Positions 36,205-43,996 of a DNA stretch of 58,541 nucleotides are shown here, piece by piece. Numbering within the stretch: position 1 is the stretch's first letter; every line of letters begins with the position of its first letter. Location: the NCBI RefSeq assembly GCF_002933275.1, contig NZ_PSSX01000023.1:1-58541 (forward strand), in the 5' to 3' direction. Position numbers and translations under genes: made by a program. The notes below the pieces were generated by a model. That model was given only the letters and a program-made list of their open reading frames with translations. It searched no databases and was not told the origin of the DNA. Origin of the DNA: Marinobacter maroccanus. GTDB taxonomy: Bacteria > Pseudomonadota > Gammaproteobacteria > Pseudomonadales > Oleiphilaceae.

Positions 36205-37044
36205 TCAGCCTTCCATGACCCGGAAACGGACTTCATAACCGGTGAATTTCCGAATGTTGATCACACCGGTATCCAGGATTAGGTACTGCCCCTTTATGCC
36301 CTCGAGGACGCCCTCCACCTCCGGCGTTTTGTCGAGGTTATGAGTTTTGATCTTTTCTGGCCAGACCTTGACGGGATAGCTCAGGCCAAGACCCTGTTCG
36401 TCGACTTCCCGGATCGAATCCTGACCATGGGCTTGCCGTAGCGCCTCAAGATCGTCAGCGATCAGCCCGAGCATGCGCTGACGCTCTTCTGCCAGGTCCA
36501 GCTCGGGAACATCGCCCTTGAGCATGGCCCGCCAGTTGGTCCGGTCAGCGACATGGGCCTTGCAGGCAACTTCGACCAGCCCGGCAATATACCGCGTCGC
36601 AACTCGAACCATCGGTATGGCGTCTACTGCCCCCTGATCGATCCAGCGTGTTGGCACCTGGGATCCACGGGTAATGCCAACCTTCAATCCGGAGGAGTTG
36701 GCCAGATACACCACGTGTTCCACCATGCAATGGGTTTCTCCCCACTCCGGCTCCCGGCAGGTACCAAGGTGATAGTGGCACTTCTCCGGACTCATGATGC
36801 AACTGTCACAGACCGCCAGCTTACGAAAACAGGGAAAACAGAAGCCCTGATTGAAGCTCTTGTTGGTTTTCCGGTCGCAGTGGATGCACCGGATCACGCC
36901 ATCGAAATCCAGACGCAGCGGCCGGCCAATCAAGTCGTTCAGAGGAATGCGGGTGTCGCCCACAGCAATGGAGTACGCCACCGGATCACCCGCCTCCACC
37001 GGCATTTTGCGCAGCCTGCCGGTGACATCAATCAGTTCGCTCAA
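36205..37044 (-). CDS. DUF2797 protein with Cys/His cluster and GIY-YIG-like segment
   Basis: 279 residues. The middle holds an unusual metal-binding array: CIHC (about 53-56), CFPC (68-71), CDSC (78-81), then CHYH, C and HC near 88-107, enough for two or three zinc sites. Directly after it, VEHVVYLANSSGLKVGITRG (about 108-127) has the strand pattern of a GIY-YIG nuclease (YLA...KVGIT with a later Arg), as noted for DUF2797. The catalytic Glu and tyrosines of active GIY-YIG enzymes cannot be confirmed. It overlaps the upstream DUF1315 gene by ATGA, so the two are co-translated. Function unknown; nucleic-acid binding is a reasonable inference. Confidence 0.88.
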   Translation of the reverse strand: MSELIDVTGRLRKMPVEAGDPVAYSIAVGDTRIPLNDLIGRPLRLDFDGVIRCIHCDRKTNKSFNQGFCFPCFRKLAVCDSCIMSPEKCHYHLGTCREPEWGETHCMVEHVVYLANSSGLKVGITRGSQVPTRWIDQGAVDAIPMVRVATRYIAGLVEVACKAHVADRTNWRAMLKGDVPELDLAEERQRMLGLIADDLEALRQAHGQDSIREVDEQGLGLSYPVKVWPEKIKTHNLDKTPEVEGVLEGIKGQYLILDTGVINIRKFTGYEVRFRVMEG

Positions 37045-37331
37045 GACTTGACCTCAACATACTGGTCTGGATCGACGTCGCCTTTACCCTGCGTGCGCTG
37101 AACCGACGGATCACAGGCGGTCCCCGCCTTGCTGCCCCGATCGAGGTAGCCGGTGCGCTCCTCTTCGGGAATGTTGTGCAGGTTCTCGTAGTAGATCACC
37201 GCCTCCAGGCTGATTTCACGCTGTTCGGGCGTCAGTTTACGGCCATCTGGCCATTTACCGAGTTCAATTGACTGCCGGAGACTCCGGTAGACATTGGGAT
37301 CCAGTCGCTCGATCAGTTCTTCGTAGGTCAT
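37041..37331 (-). CDS. DUF1315 (YeaC-like) protein
   Basis: 96 residues. The N-terminal MTYEELIERLDPNVYRSLRQSIELGKWPDGRKLT and QREISLEAVIYYENLHNIPEEERTGYLDR are characteristic of the YeaC/DUF1315 family. Cytoplasmic, function unknown. Its ATG follows AGGAGA and lies 60 bp from the Fur box at 37392-37410, so iron control of this two-gene operon is also possible. Its last codons overlap the DUF2797 start. Confidence 0.9.
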   Translation of the reverse strand: MTYEELIERLDPNVYRSLRQSIELGKWPDGRKLTPEQREISLEAVIYYENLHNIPEEERTGYLDRGSKAGTACDPSVQRTQGKGDVDPDQYVEVKS

Positions 37332-37376
37332 CCCGCTCTCCTGAAAAAACGTTCATAAAAAATGTGGCGGAACCGT

Positions 37377-37410
37377 TTGACAGAATCAAACGATAATGAT
37401 TATCATTACT
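37377..37410 (+). promoter_or_regulatory. Sigma70 promoter overlapped by a Fur box
   Basis: TTGACA at 37377-37382 (6/6 consensus) and TATCAT at 37401-37406 (5/6) with an 18-bp spacer form a strong plus-strand promoter. GATAATGATTATCATTACT at 37392-37410 matches the 19-bp Fur consensus at 16 positions and covers the -10 element, the usual place for Fur repression. No protein gene on the plus strand follows; a terminator lies about 65 bp downstream. A minus-strand effect on DUF1315 is also possible. Confidence 0.8.
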
Positions 37411-37412
37411 TC

Positions 37413-37498
37413 ACCAAATGACGACGGTCGTATCATTTGGCCTCTCTCATCAGGAGCTTAAAGCTCTTTTAACGCCCCGCCTCTGGCGGGGCTTTTTT
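37413..37498 (+). ncRNA. Candidate Fur-regulated small RNA (RyhB/PrrF-like role)
   Basis: Predicted about 86-nt transcript from the promoter above to an intrinsic terminator. Structure read by eye: a 5' hairpin CCAAATGA...TCATTTGG (37414-37440, with an inner CGA/TCG), a single-stranded C/U-rich stretch CCTCTCTCATCAG (37441-37453), a small GAGCT-TAA-AGCTC hairpin, a U-rich CTTTTAAC that suits Hfq, then a perfect GCCCCGCC-TCT-GGCGGGGC terminator (37474-37492) with six T. The T-tract runs into the glpG stop codon on the other strand. Positions 37445-37457 are perfectly complementary to the fdxA 5' UTR. I recall no described RNA with this sequence. The ATG at 37418 opens a frame that runs past the terminator, so it is not a contained ORF. 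Confidence 0.7.
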
Positions 37499-38360
37499 AT
37501 GCCCCCCGCCTCCGTCTTACGGGCAAAACCACGGCAAGGGCCAGTCCGGCAATAAACCCTCCCAGGTGCGCTTCATTGGCCATACGCCCGAGCCCGATCA
37601 TTTCGGGAAGTGGCGTAAACCCGATCACCATCCATGCAACTGCGAAGGTAACCAGTGCCGGCGGAAACTGGAACCTCGGTGCAGATCGCTGGCTAAGCCA
37701 GCAATAGCCCAGAATCCCATAAACCACTCCGGATAGCCCACCGAAAAGGGGCCCGGAAACAAAATACTGCAAGCCGTTCGAGATCAGGCTGGTAATCACA
37801 AACAGAGTGATCAATCGCGCTCGACCATCGAACCATTCGATCTGGCTGCCCAGAAACCAGAGCATGACGGAATTGAATATGATGTGGGTCCAACTGAAAT
37901 GCAGAAAATCGGGTGTCAGCAGCCGCCAGATCTGGCCACTGGCCAGGGTGGCGGTTAACGCGTCAATACGACCGGCCATGGTGCTCCAGTCATAATCCCG
38001 TGGATCAATCACCATCAGGCTGGCCGCCAGTTCATTCTGGCCCATGGCCGTGAGCCAGACCATGGCCACAGCAAACACAATGATACCGAGCACCAGCGGC
38101 GCATGTCGCGGTGAAGGCTGCCAGCGCCCGCCAACAAATACCGGCGACCGGTTCTGCCGATCCACAGCCTCCCTGATTTCCGGTTCCGCCATGAAGCGAT
38201 CCAGGGCAGAAAGCACGGGTTCAGCGTGGGCAGGGTCTTCCAGCCAGAGCACCTGGAATCCCCCTTCTTCGGTAATCTGGTGGGTCACACCCTGGCCGTT
38301 CAGCCAACGACTGAAGCCGGCCAGGTTCACCGTGGTATCCAACTGCTTGACTCGGTACAC
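37497..38360 (-). CDS. glpG: Rhomboid intramembrane serine protease, GlpG-like
   Basis: 287 residues. An N-terminal cytoplasmic domain (about 1-60) of the GlpG type is followed by a six-helix rhomboid core: WTHIIFNSVMLWFLG, the catalytic GGLSGVVYG (Ser210) and NEAHLGGFIAG (His265) are all present. It cleaves membrane proteins within the lipid bilayer. It is downstream of the phosphoesterase and nadK genes on the same strand, 43 bp from the former. The 3' end overlaps the T-tract of the candidate sRNA on the opposite strand, and no terminator in its own direction is apparent. Confidence 0.95.
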   Translation of the reverse strand: MYRVKQLDTTVNLAGFSRWLNGQGVTHQITEEGGFQVLWLEDPAHAEPVLSALDRFMAEPEIREAVDRQNRSPVFVGGRWQPSPRHAPLVLGIIVFAVAMVWLTAMGQNELAASLMVIDPRDYDWSTMAGRIDALTATLASGQIWRLLTPDFLHFSWTHIIFNSVMLWFLGSQIEWFDGRARLITLFVITSLISNGLQYFVSGPLFGGLSGVVYGILGYCWLSQRSAPRFQFPPALVTFAVAWMVIGFTPLPEMIGLGRMANEAHLGGFIAGLALAVVLPVRRRRGA

Positions 38361-38403
38361 CGCTTACTCCGCCTCTGGAAATGGTTCAGCTGCGATGCAC
38401 GGT

Positions 38404-39417
38404 TTAACGCGCAACACTGTCTTCGCTGGTGGGATAGTCCGGTTGCTCCGGCCTTTCCACATCTACCCAGACAAATTTGTCCCGGGAAAGTGCCCGCTCA
38501 CCATCCATCCGGTAGGCCACCAGCCGCCCGTACTTCACGGCACTGTAGTCAATGCAGGCGACATTGGACTTGAGCGGCGCCGGCTCGCCCTCCATCCAGT
38601 AATGGCCCACGAACACCGGCGGTGCATCCAGGGGGTAACTGATCAGTTGTTTGCGCTCGTCATCGGTCAGTACCCGACTTGCCACTTCCGGTGGCAGTGG
38701 GTCTGGCTGGAACACAACATCGGCATAGGTATGGGGATCGTCCGCCCAGAATTTGGTTCGGAAAAACTCACGCACGTAGCCATCCCGACCGGTGATAGCC
38801 ATTCCCTCGGGGAGCCTGAGATCTGTTCCACGCAGAAGGGTATCCATGACCTGCCCGGCAAAGGACTCAATGGCGGCAGAAGCGTGCAGGAAATCCTCAT
38901 CGATGCAGGCGCCACCCTGAGACTGCTTGAATTTTTCGATCAGATCGCCGTCCCAGCAGGCGTGAACAACGCGGAAATCCTCATCGTCGATGAACAGCGG
39001 TATGGTGTAGAACCACTCGAGAAACTCATTCCACTCGTACGGATGCGCCTCGAACTGCTCCAGGGTCTCCCGGATCAGACGGTCATGACGGGCGTTGTGC
39101 TCACGCAAAAAGGTTTTGCCGCTACCGGGACGTGCCCGGGTGCAGTAACCCAGTGCATTGTACTCGTGATTGCCCATGACAATACGGGCCGAACCATGTT
39201 CCACCATGTCTCGCACAAGGTGCAACGCCTCGCGGATGCGGGGTCCACGGTCAATGATATCGCCAATGAAAATCGCCTGACGACGCGGGTGCTGGTACAC
39301 ACCGTTGATCTTCCGGTATCCCATCTGGTCCAGCAATCTGGCCAGGGTATTGGCGCAGCCGTGTATATCGCCAATGATGTCGTAACCGCGACTCGCGGTC
39401 GGTCTTGTTGCAGCCAT
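38404..39417 (-). CDS. Metallophosphoesterase (PPP / ApaH-like)
   Basis: 337 residues with the full PPP-type metal site: GDIHG (about 17-21), GDIIDRGP (about 50-57) and GNHE (about 80-83), plus a late VGHYWMEG. Cytoplasmic. Possible substrates include protein phosphoserine/threonine or dinucleoside polyphosphates; the length exceeds that of ApaH (about 280) and phage lambda phosphatase (about 220), so the substrate is open. ATG 39417 is chosen; a TTG at 39423 would overlap the nadK stop. It lies in the nadK-phosphoesterase-glpG operon. Confidence 0.88.
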   Translation of the reverse strand: MAATRPTASRGYDIIGDIHGCANTLARLLDQMGYRKINGVYQHPRRQAIFIGDIIDRGPRIREALHLVRDMVEHGSARIVMGNHEYNALGYCTRARPGSGKTFLREHNARHDRLIRETLEQFEAHPYEWNEFLEWFYTIPLFIDDEDFRVVHACWDGDLIEKFKQSQGGACIDEDFLHASAAIESFAGQVMDTLLRGTDLRLPEGMAITGRDGYVREFFRTKFWADDPHTYADVVFQPDPLPPEVASRVLTDDERKQLISYPLDAPPVFVGHYWMEGEPAPLKSNVACIDYSAVKYGRLVAYRMDGERALSRDKFVWVDVERPEQPDYPTSEDSVAR

Positions 39418-39419
39418 GA

Positions 39420-40304
39420 TCAACTCGCTGATATTTCACTAGCCCAGCCAAGCTTGTCACGGCAGGTGGCGTAGAAATTATGGTCGGTGGGGTGAATCAA
39501 CCGGATCTTGAACGGCTTCTTGGTAATGCGAATGATATCGCCCGGCGCACAGGCAATGTTCATCTGGCCGTCAAAGCTGATTTGCGGATAGGTTTCATTG
39601 GTCTCCCCGATCACCAGTTTGATCTCACTCTTGCCATCGACAACGATCGGCCGACTACTGAGAGTGTGGGGAAACATGGGCACCAGAACAATGGCATCCA
39701 GCTTGGGATGCATGATCGGACCACCAGCGGAAAGCGAGTAGGCCGTAGAGCCGGTCGGCGTGGAGACGATCAGGCCATCAGAGCGCTGGCTGTAGACAAA
39801 ATGACCGTCAATGAACAGATCGAAGCCGATCATCCGGGTGGATTTACCCGGATGCAGCACGACATCGTTCAGGGCGGTACCAAACCCCAGGGGCTGGCCA
39901 TTGCGCTCGACGTTGCCATCCAGCAGAAACCGGGTCTCTTCCATATACTCGCCCTCCAGAACCTTACCGAGGCGTTCCTCAAGGTCGGAAGGGGAAATGT
40001 CGGTCAGAAAGCCCAGGCGGCCACGGTTCACCCCAAGCAGGGGAATCTTGGACTTGGCCAGCTCACGGGCGGCTCCCAGAAGACTGCCATCACCGCCGAC
40101 CACAATAACCAGATCACAGATCTCGCCCAGCAGTTTTTTGCTCGCCACCTGCAGGCCATGCCCGGGCAACATGCTGGCTGTGTCTTCCTCAAGAATGACG
40201 TGGTAGTTGTTGGCGATCAGGTATTGTTTGAGCTGGCGCAGTGATTCAACCACTTTCACGCTGCCCATACGGCCAATCACACCAATGTTCCTGAACTGAT
40301 CCAT
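39420..40304 (-). CDS. nadK: NAD kinase
   Basis: 294 residues. VVGGDGSLLGAARELAKSKIPLLGVNRGRLGFLTDI carries the GGDG active site (about residue 72-75) and the conserved NRG, and LIVSTPTGSTAYSLSAGGPI is the second family motif. It phosphorylates NAD to NADP with ATP or polyphosphate. AGGAAA precedes the ATG. First gene of the operon with the phosphoesterase and glpG. Confidence 0.98.
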   Translation of the reverse strand: MDQFRNIGVIGRMGSVKVVESLRQLKQYLIANNYHVILEEDTASMLPGHGLQVASKKLLGEICDLVIVVGGDGSLLGAARELAKSKIPLLGVNRGRLGFLTDISPSDLEERLGKVLEGEYMEETRFLLDGNVERNGQPLGFGTALNDVVLHPGKSTRMIGFDLFIDGHFVYSQRSDGLIVSTPTGSTAYSLSAGGPIMHPKLDAIVLVPMFPHTLSSRPIVVDGKSEIKLVIGETNETYPQISFDGQMNIACAPGDIIRITKKPFKIRLIHPTDHNFYATCRDKLGWASEISAS

Positions 40305-40415
40305 GAAGTTTCCTGTGATGTCGGGATGCGGCGGGGACCAACGAAACCGTTACCCCGGTGACAATCTGGCGTACAGTTTAACGAAAGTCACCCCGATACT
40401 GAAAAAGTTCCGGCC

Positions 40416-41663
40416 TCAGGCGTGGTGTTTCTCGCACCGGTCATCAATGCCCGGACGGAATTCTGCTGGCTGGCTTATCCGCAAAATCGGCTCACCACAA
40501 GGTTTGCCATCGTTGCCTTCATGGGTGCAAACGGGGTTTTCGTAGTGCTCCAGCCATTCCCGATAGGCGGGCTCATTCATACCGCAGCGCTCTGCTGCAT
40601 AGGCGGTGGGGTTACTGAAGTAAAGTTCAATGTCTTTGAAAGGCAGCGTCACATGACCGACGCCCGGCTGGTAGGCCACCAGGAACACCGTCTGGCGCTT
40701 CAGGTGGTCCATGATGGAATCCTCCGGCGGTTCACGATTGCTCAGCTCGTGGTTTTCCTCCTCAAGGGCAACGATTTTCTCGTCCCTTAATTCCAGCTCC
40801 CGTTGGCGCCGTTCCAGCTGTTCCCTGAGCAGCAATAGCTCGGCACCCGCGTTTGAATCCTCACGCTGCTTTTCCTCGCCAACAGCGGCCATCTGCTCCT
40901 GCATGGTGAGGTACTGCTCGTTTCGCTCCGCCAGGCGCTTTTTGAGCTGCTCATTACTCAGGCGCTGGCGCTCGTATTTCTGCTCGAGATCGGCAAAATC
41001 ACTGCGCAACGCCTGAATTTCCAGCCGATGCTCCCGCTGGATATCCGAAAGGGCATCGCGGTGAACACTTTGCAGGGTCTTGATCCGAAGACGCTGTTCC
41101 CGGATCAGCTGCGCCAGACGAGAACGATCCGCCGCTGCCGCAGACTCTTCACGTTCAGCAGAATCCTCGGCCTGCTCGCTCAGAACCGGAATGTTCTCTT
41201 CCTGAACCGGCTCCATTTTCCGGAATTTGAGGCTATTGGCCTCAACCGCTTTGCGAATCGCCTGGAAGTGGTTGTTCCCGGGTGTCATGTCCGGGTCCCA
41301 GAGATCCTCCTTGAACTTGGGGTCGGGGCATTGGCTCCGGCAGACCAGCCGGATCGCACCGCCACCCATGTCCGGCCCTTTCGCCCCCATTCTGGCCAGC
41401 TCTTCAATTGGCACATTCCAGTGACTGTCGGCCCGACCTTCCTCATCAAACCAGATCCGGAAGAACACCAGTGCCTGAACCCGGAGATCGCCACTCAGCT
41501 CAACCAGAACAGCCCTGACATCGGTTTCGGCGAGATCGGACAGCCCTACATAGCCATCCAGGAAGGCTCCGAATTCATTGGCCCGCATTTCGCGGGCCAC
41601 CTGACTCCCTTCCACAAAAAATACCGCCGAATAACCATCGGTTGCCTGGTCGGCAGACACCAT
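40416..41663 (-). CDS. Coiled-coil protein with C-terminal Cys/His motif, unknown function
   Basis: 415 residues in three parts. The N-terminal 150 residues are globular (YSAVFFVEGSQVAREMRANEFGAFLDG). The middle (about 180-320) is a long charged coiled coil rich in Glu, Arg and Leu heptads. The C-terminal 90 residues contain CTHEGNDGKPCGEPI and DDRCEKHHA, four possible zinc ligands or more. I know this layout only as an uncharacterised proteobacterial family. GGAGAA precedes ATG 41663; a longer frame upstream has no such site. It is alone on its transcript, 111 bp upstream of nadK. Confidence 0.78.
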   Translation of the reverse strand: MVSADQATDGYSAVFFVEGSQVAREMRANEFGAFLDGYVGLSDLAETDVRAVLVELSGDLRVQALVFFRIWFDEEGRADSHWNVPIEELARMGAKGPDMGGGAIRLVCRSQCPDPKFKEDLWDPDMTPGNNHFQAIRKAVEANSLKFRKMEPVQEENIPVLSEQAEDSAEREESAAAADRSRLAQLIREQRLRIKTLQSVHRDALSDIQREHRLEIQALRSDFADLEQKYERQRLSNEQLKKRLAERNEQYLTMQEQMAAVGEEKQREDSNAGAELLLLREQLERRQRELELRDEKIVALEEENHELSNREPPEDSIMDHLKRQTVFLVAYQPGVGHVTLPFKDIELYFSNPTAYAAERCGMNEPAYREWLEHYENPVCTHEGNDGKPCGEPILRISQPAEFRPGIDDRCEKHHA

Positions 41664-41772
41664 TGCACGTTCTCCACAAATCAACGATTCGACTGACTCA
41701 AAGCTATTAGTCTAGCCAGACAATCGTTTATGCACAGGGAAAAACTGCAACGATTTGTGATCGTGTTTGCGC

Positions 41773-43842
41773 CTAGAGCTCTGCCGCCAGACGACTGCCC
41801 TGATCGATCGCCCGCTTTGCATCCAGTTCCGCAGCCACATCCGAACCGCCAATCAGGTGCACCGGCAGGCCAGCCGCTTCAAGATCACTCTGCAGTTCAC
41901 GCAGCGGCTCCTGACCGGCACATACGATAATGGTATCTACCGGCAGCACCCGGTCTTCGCCCTGCTCCGCGCCTTTCGGCGTGACCGTTACGTGCAGCCC
42001 CTCATCATCAATTTTGCGGTAGGTGACACCGGGCACCATCTGAACCTGACGGTTCTTCAGGGAGGTTCGGTGAATCCATCCCGTGGTCTTGCCCAGGTTC
42101 TTGCCCACTTTCGATGCCTTACGCTGAAGCAGGTAGACCTCACGAGCAGGCTCCGGAACTTCCGGCTCAACGCCCTGAATACCCCCCCGGTGTTCGACGC
42201 TCAGATCCACGCCCCACTCTCGCATGAAGTGGTCGGTGTCTATCGCGGCCGACGTGCCCTTGTGGACAATAAACTCTGAGACGTCGAAGCCGATACCGCC
42301 AGCGCCGATCACTGCCACTTTCTGCCCGACCGGCTTGCGCTCCAGCAGGGCATCGAGATAACCGATCACTTTCGGATGATCGATTCCTTCGATTTCCGGA
42401 GTACGCGGTTTGACGCCGGTCGCCAGAATCACCTCATCAAAGCCACCCGCTTTGAGATCATCAGCGCTGACCCGGGTGTTCAGGCGCACGTCCACCTGGT
42501 GCTTGTCGAGCATCACCCGGTAATAACGCAGGGTTTCGTAAAACTCTTCCTTGCCAGGAATCAGCTTGGCAACATTGAACTGGCCACCAATCTCACTGCC
42601 GGCATCAAACAGCGTCACCTTGTGGCCACGCTCTGCAGCCACAGTAGCAAAGGCCAGGCCAGCGGGACCGGCACCAACCACAGCGATAGCCTTGGGATTG
42701 GCGGTCTTCACGTAGGTCAGCTCGGTCTCGTGGCAGGCGCGGGGATTCACCAGACACGACGTCAGCTTGCCGCTAAAGGTGTGATCAAGGCAGGCCTGGT
42801 TACAACCGATGCAGGTATTGATCTCATCAGCGCGATCTTCCGCCGCCTTCAGAACCAGATCAGCGTCTGCCAGGAACGGCCGGGCCATGGACACCATATC
42901 GGCATCACCCTCGGCCAGAATCTTCTCGGCCACGTCCGGCATGTTAATCCGGTTGGTGGTAACCAGCGGGATGCTTACCTCACCTTTCAGGCGCGCCGTC
43001 ACCTTGGTAAAGGCGCCACGGGGGACCGACGTGGCAATGGTGGGTACCCGGGCCTCATGCCAGCCGATGCCGGTGTTGATGATGGTTGCTCCCGCCTTCT
43101 CGATTTCCTTGGCCAGATGCACGACCTCTTCCCAGGTACTGCCATCTTCAATCAGATCCAGCATGGAGAGGCGGTAGATCAGGATAAACTTCTCCCCCAC
43201 CCGCTCACGAACCCGGCGAACAATTTCGATGGGCAGGCGGATACGATTTTCGTAACTGCCACCCCAGCGGTCGGTCCGGTGATTGGTGTTGGAAACGATG
43301 AACTGGTTGATGAAATAACCTTCCGAGCCCATGACCTCAACGCCATCATAACCGGCACGCTGCGCCAGTGCGGCGCAATCCGCGTAGTCCTGGATCTGCT
43401 TTTCGATGCCGGCCTCATCCAGCTCCCTTGGCTTGAACGGATTGATTGGCGCCTGGATGGCTGAAGGTGCCACCAGCTCCGGAGAGTAGGCGTAACGGCC
43501 GGCATGAAGAATCTGCATGCAGATCTTGCCATCCGCTTCATGCACGGCGTTGGTGATAATCCGGTGCTTGTCGGATTCCTCTTCGGTGGTCATCTTGGCG
43601 GCGTGCTGGAACACGCCCCCTTCCACGTTCGGGGCAATACCGCCGGTAACAATCAGGCCTGCACCGCCGCGGGCACGCTCTGCATAAAATGCCGCCAGCC
43701 GCTCGAATCCGTTCTTGGCTTCTTCCAGCCCCGTGTGCATGGAGCCCATCAGGGTACGGTTACGCAATTTGGTAAAGCCAAGATCCAGCGGCTCAAGCAG
43801 GTTCGGGTATTTGGCTACGCCCGGAGTGGTGCTCGCAGTCAT
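41773..43842 (-). CDS. fadH: 2,4-dienoyl-CoA reductase (NADPH), FadH-type
   Basis: 689 residues (E. coli FadH about 672). Domains: an N-terminal FMN TIM barrel of old-yellow-enzyme type (about 8-350), a 4Fe-4S cluster binding segment CIGCNQACLDHTFSGKLTSC (about 335-355), then FAD and NADPH Rossmann domains (GAGPAGLAFATVAAERG at about 390; GAGGIGFDVSEF near 510). It reduces 2,4-dienoyl-CoAs so that polyunsaturated fatty acids with even-position double bonds can be degraded. ATG 43842 follows GAGGAGA. Divergent from an AraC regulator, with repeats between them. Confidence 0.95.
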   Translation of the reverse strand: MTASTTPGVAKYPNLLEPLDLGFTKLRNRTLMGSMHTGLEEAKNGFERLAAFYAERARGGAGLIVTGGIAPNVEGGVFQHAAKMTTEEESDKHRIITNAVHEADGKICMQILHAGRYAYSPELVAPSAIQAPINPFKPRELDEAGIEKQIQDYADCAALAQRAGYDGVEVMGSEGYFINQFIVSNTNHRTDRWGGSYENRIRLPIEIVRRVRERVGEKFILIYRLSMLDLIEDGSTWEEVVHLAKEIEKAGATIINTGIGWHEARVPTIATSVPRGAFTKVTARLKGEVSIPLVTTNRINMPDVAEKILAEGDADMVSMARPFLADADLVLKAAEDRADEINTCIGCNQACLDHTFSGKLTSCLVNPRACHETELTYVKTANPKAIAVVGAGPAGLAFATVAAERGHKVTLFDAGSEIGGQFNVAKLIPGKEEFYETLRYYRVMLDKHQVDVRLNTRVSADDLKAGGFDEVILATGVKPRTPEIEGIDHPKVIGYLDALLERKPVGQKVAVIGAGGIGFDVSEFIVHKGTSAAIDTDHFMREWGVDLSVEHRGGIQGVEPEVPEPAREVYLLQRKASKVGKNLGKTTGWIHRTSLKNRQVQMVPGVTYRKIDDEGLHVTVTPKGAEQGEDRVLPVDTIIVCAGQEPLRELQSDLEAAGLPVHLIGGSDVAAELDAKRAIDQGSRLAAEL

Positions 43843-43949
43843 GTTCGGTCTCCTCATCGTGATCTTCGGCGGGACTCCCAAAACGGCCAGGGCCCCATTC
43901 ATTGTTGAGCCTTAAACTACTCGCGGTCCTTGCCATCGACAATATCCAG

Positions 43950-43979
43950 GCATAACATTTTATTATCCCTGCATAACAT
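43950..43979. promoter_or_regulatory. Direct repeats, likely AraC-type binding half-sites
   Basis: GCATAACAT occurs at 43950-43958 and again at 43971-43979, a 21-bp period that places both on one face of the helix. They lie 18 bp before the AraC start codon and about 110 bp from fadH. Such phased direct repeats are the normal sites for dimeric AraC-family regulators. Confidence 0.6.
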
Positions 43980-43996
43980 GTCAGACAAAGACTGCA

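Noticed and set aside
37418..37500. ATG inside the candidate sRNA opening a reading frame
   Set aside because: It begins about five nt from the predicted 5' end, has no Shine-Dalgarno, and runs past the terminator without a stop.
37441..37500. Terminator assigned to glpG
   Set aside because: On the minus strand the hairpin is followed by GTTAAAAG, not a T-tract; the T6 is on the plus strand.
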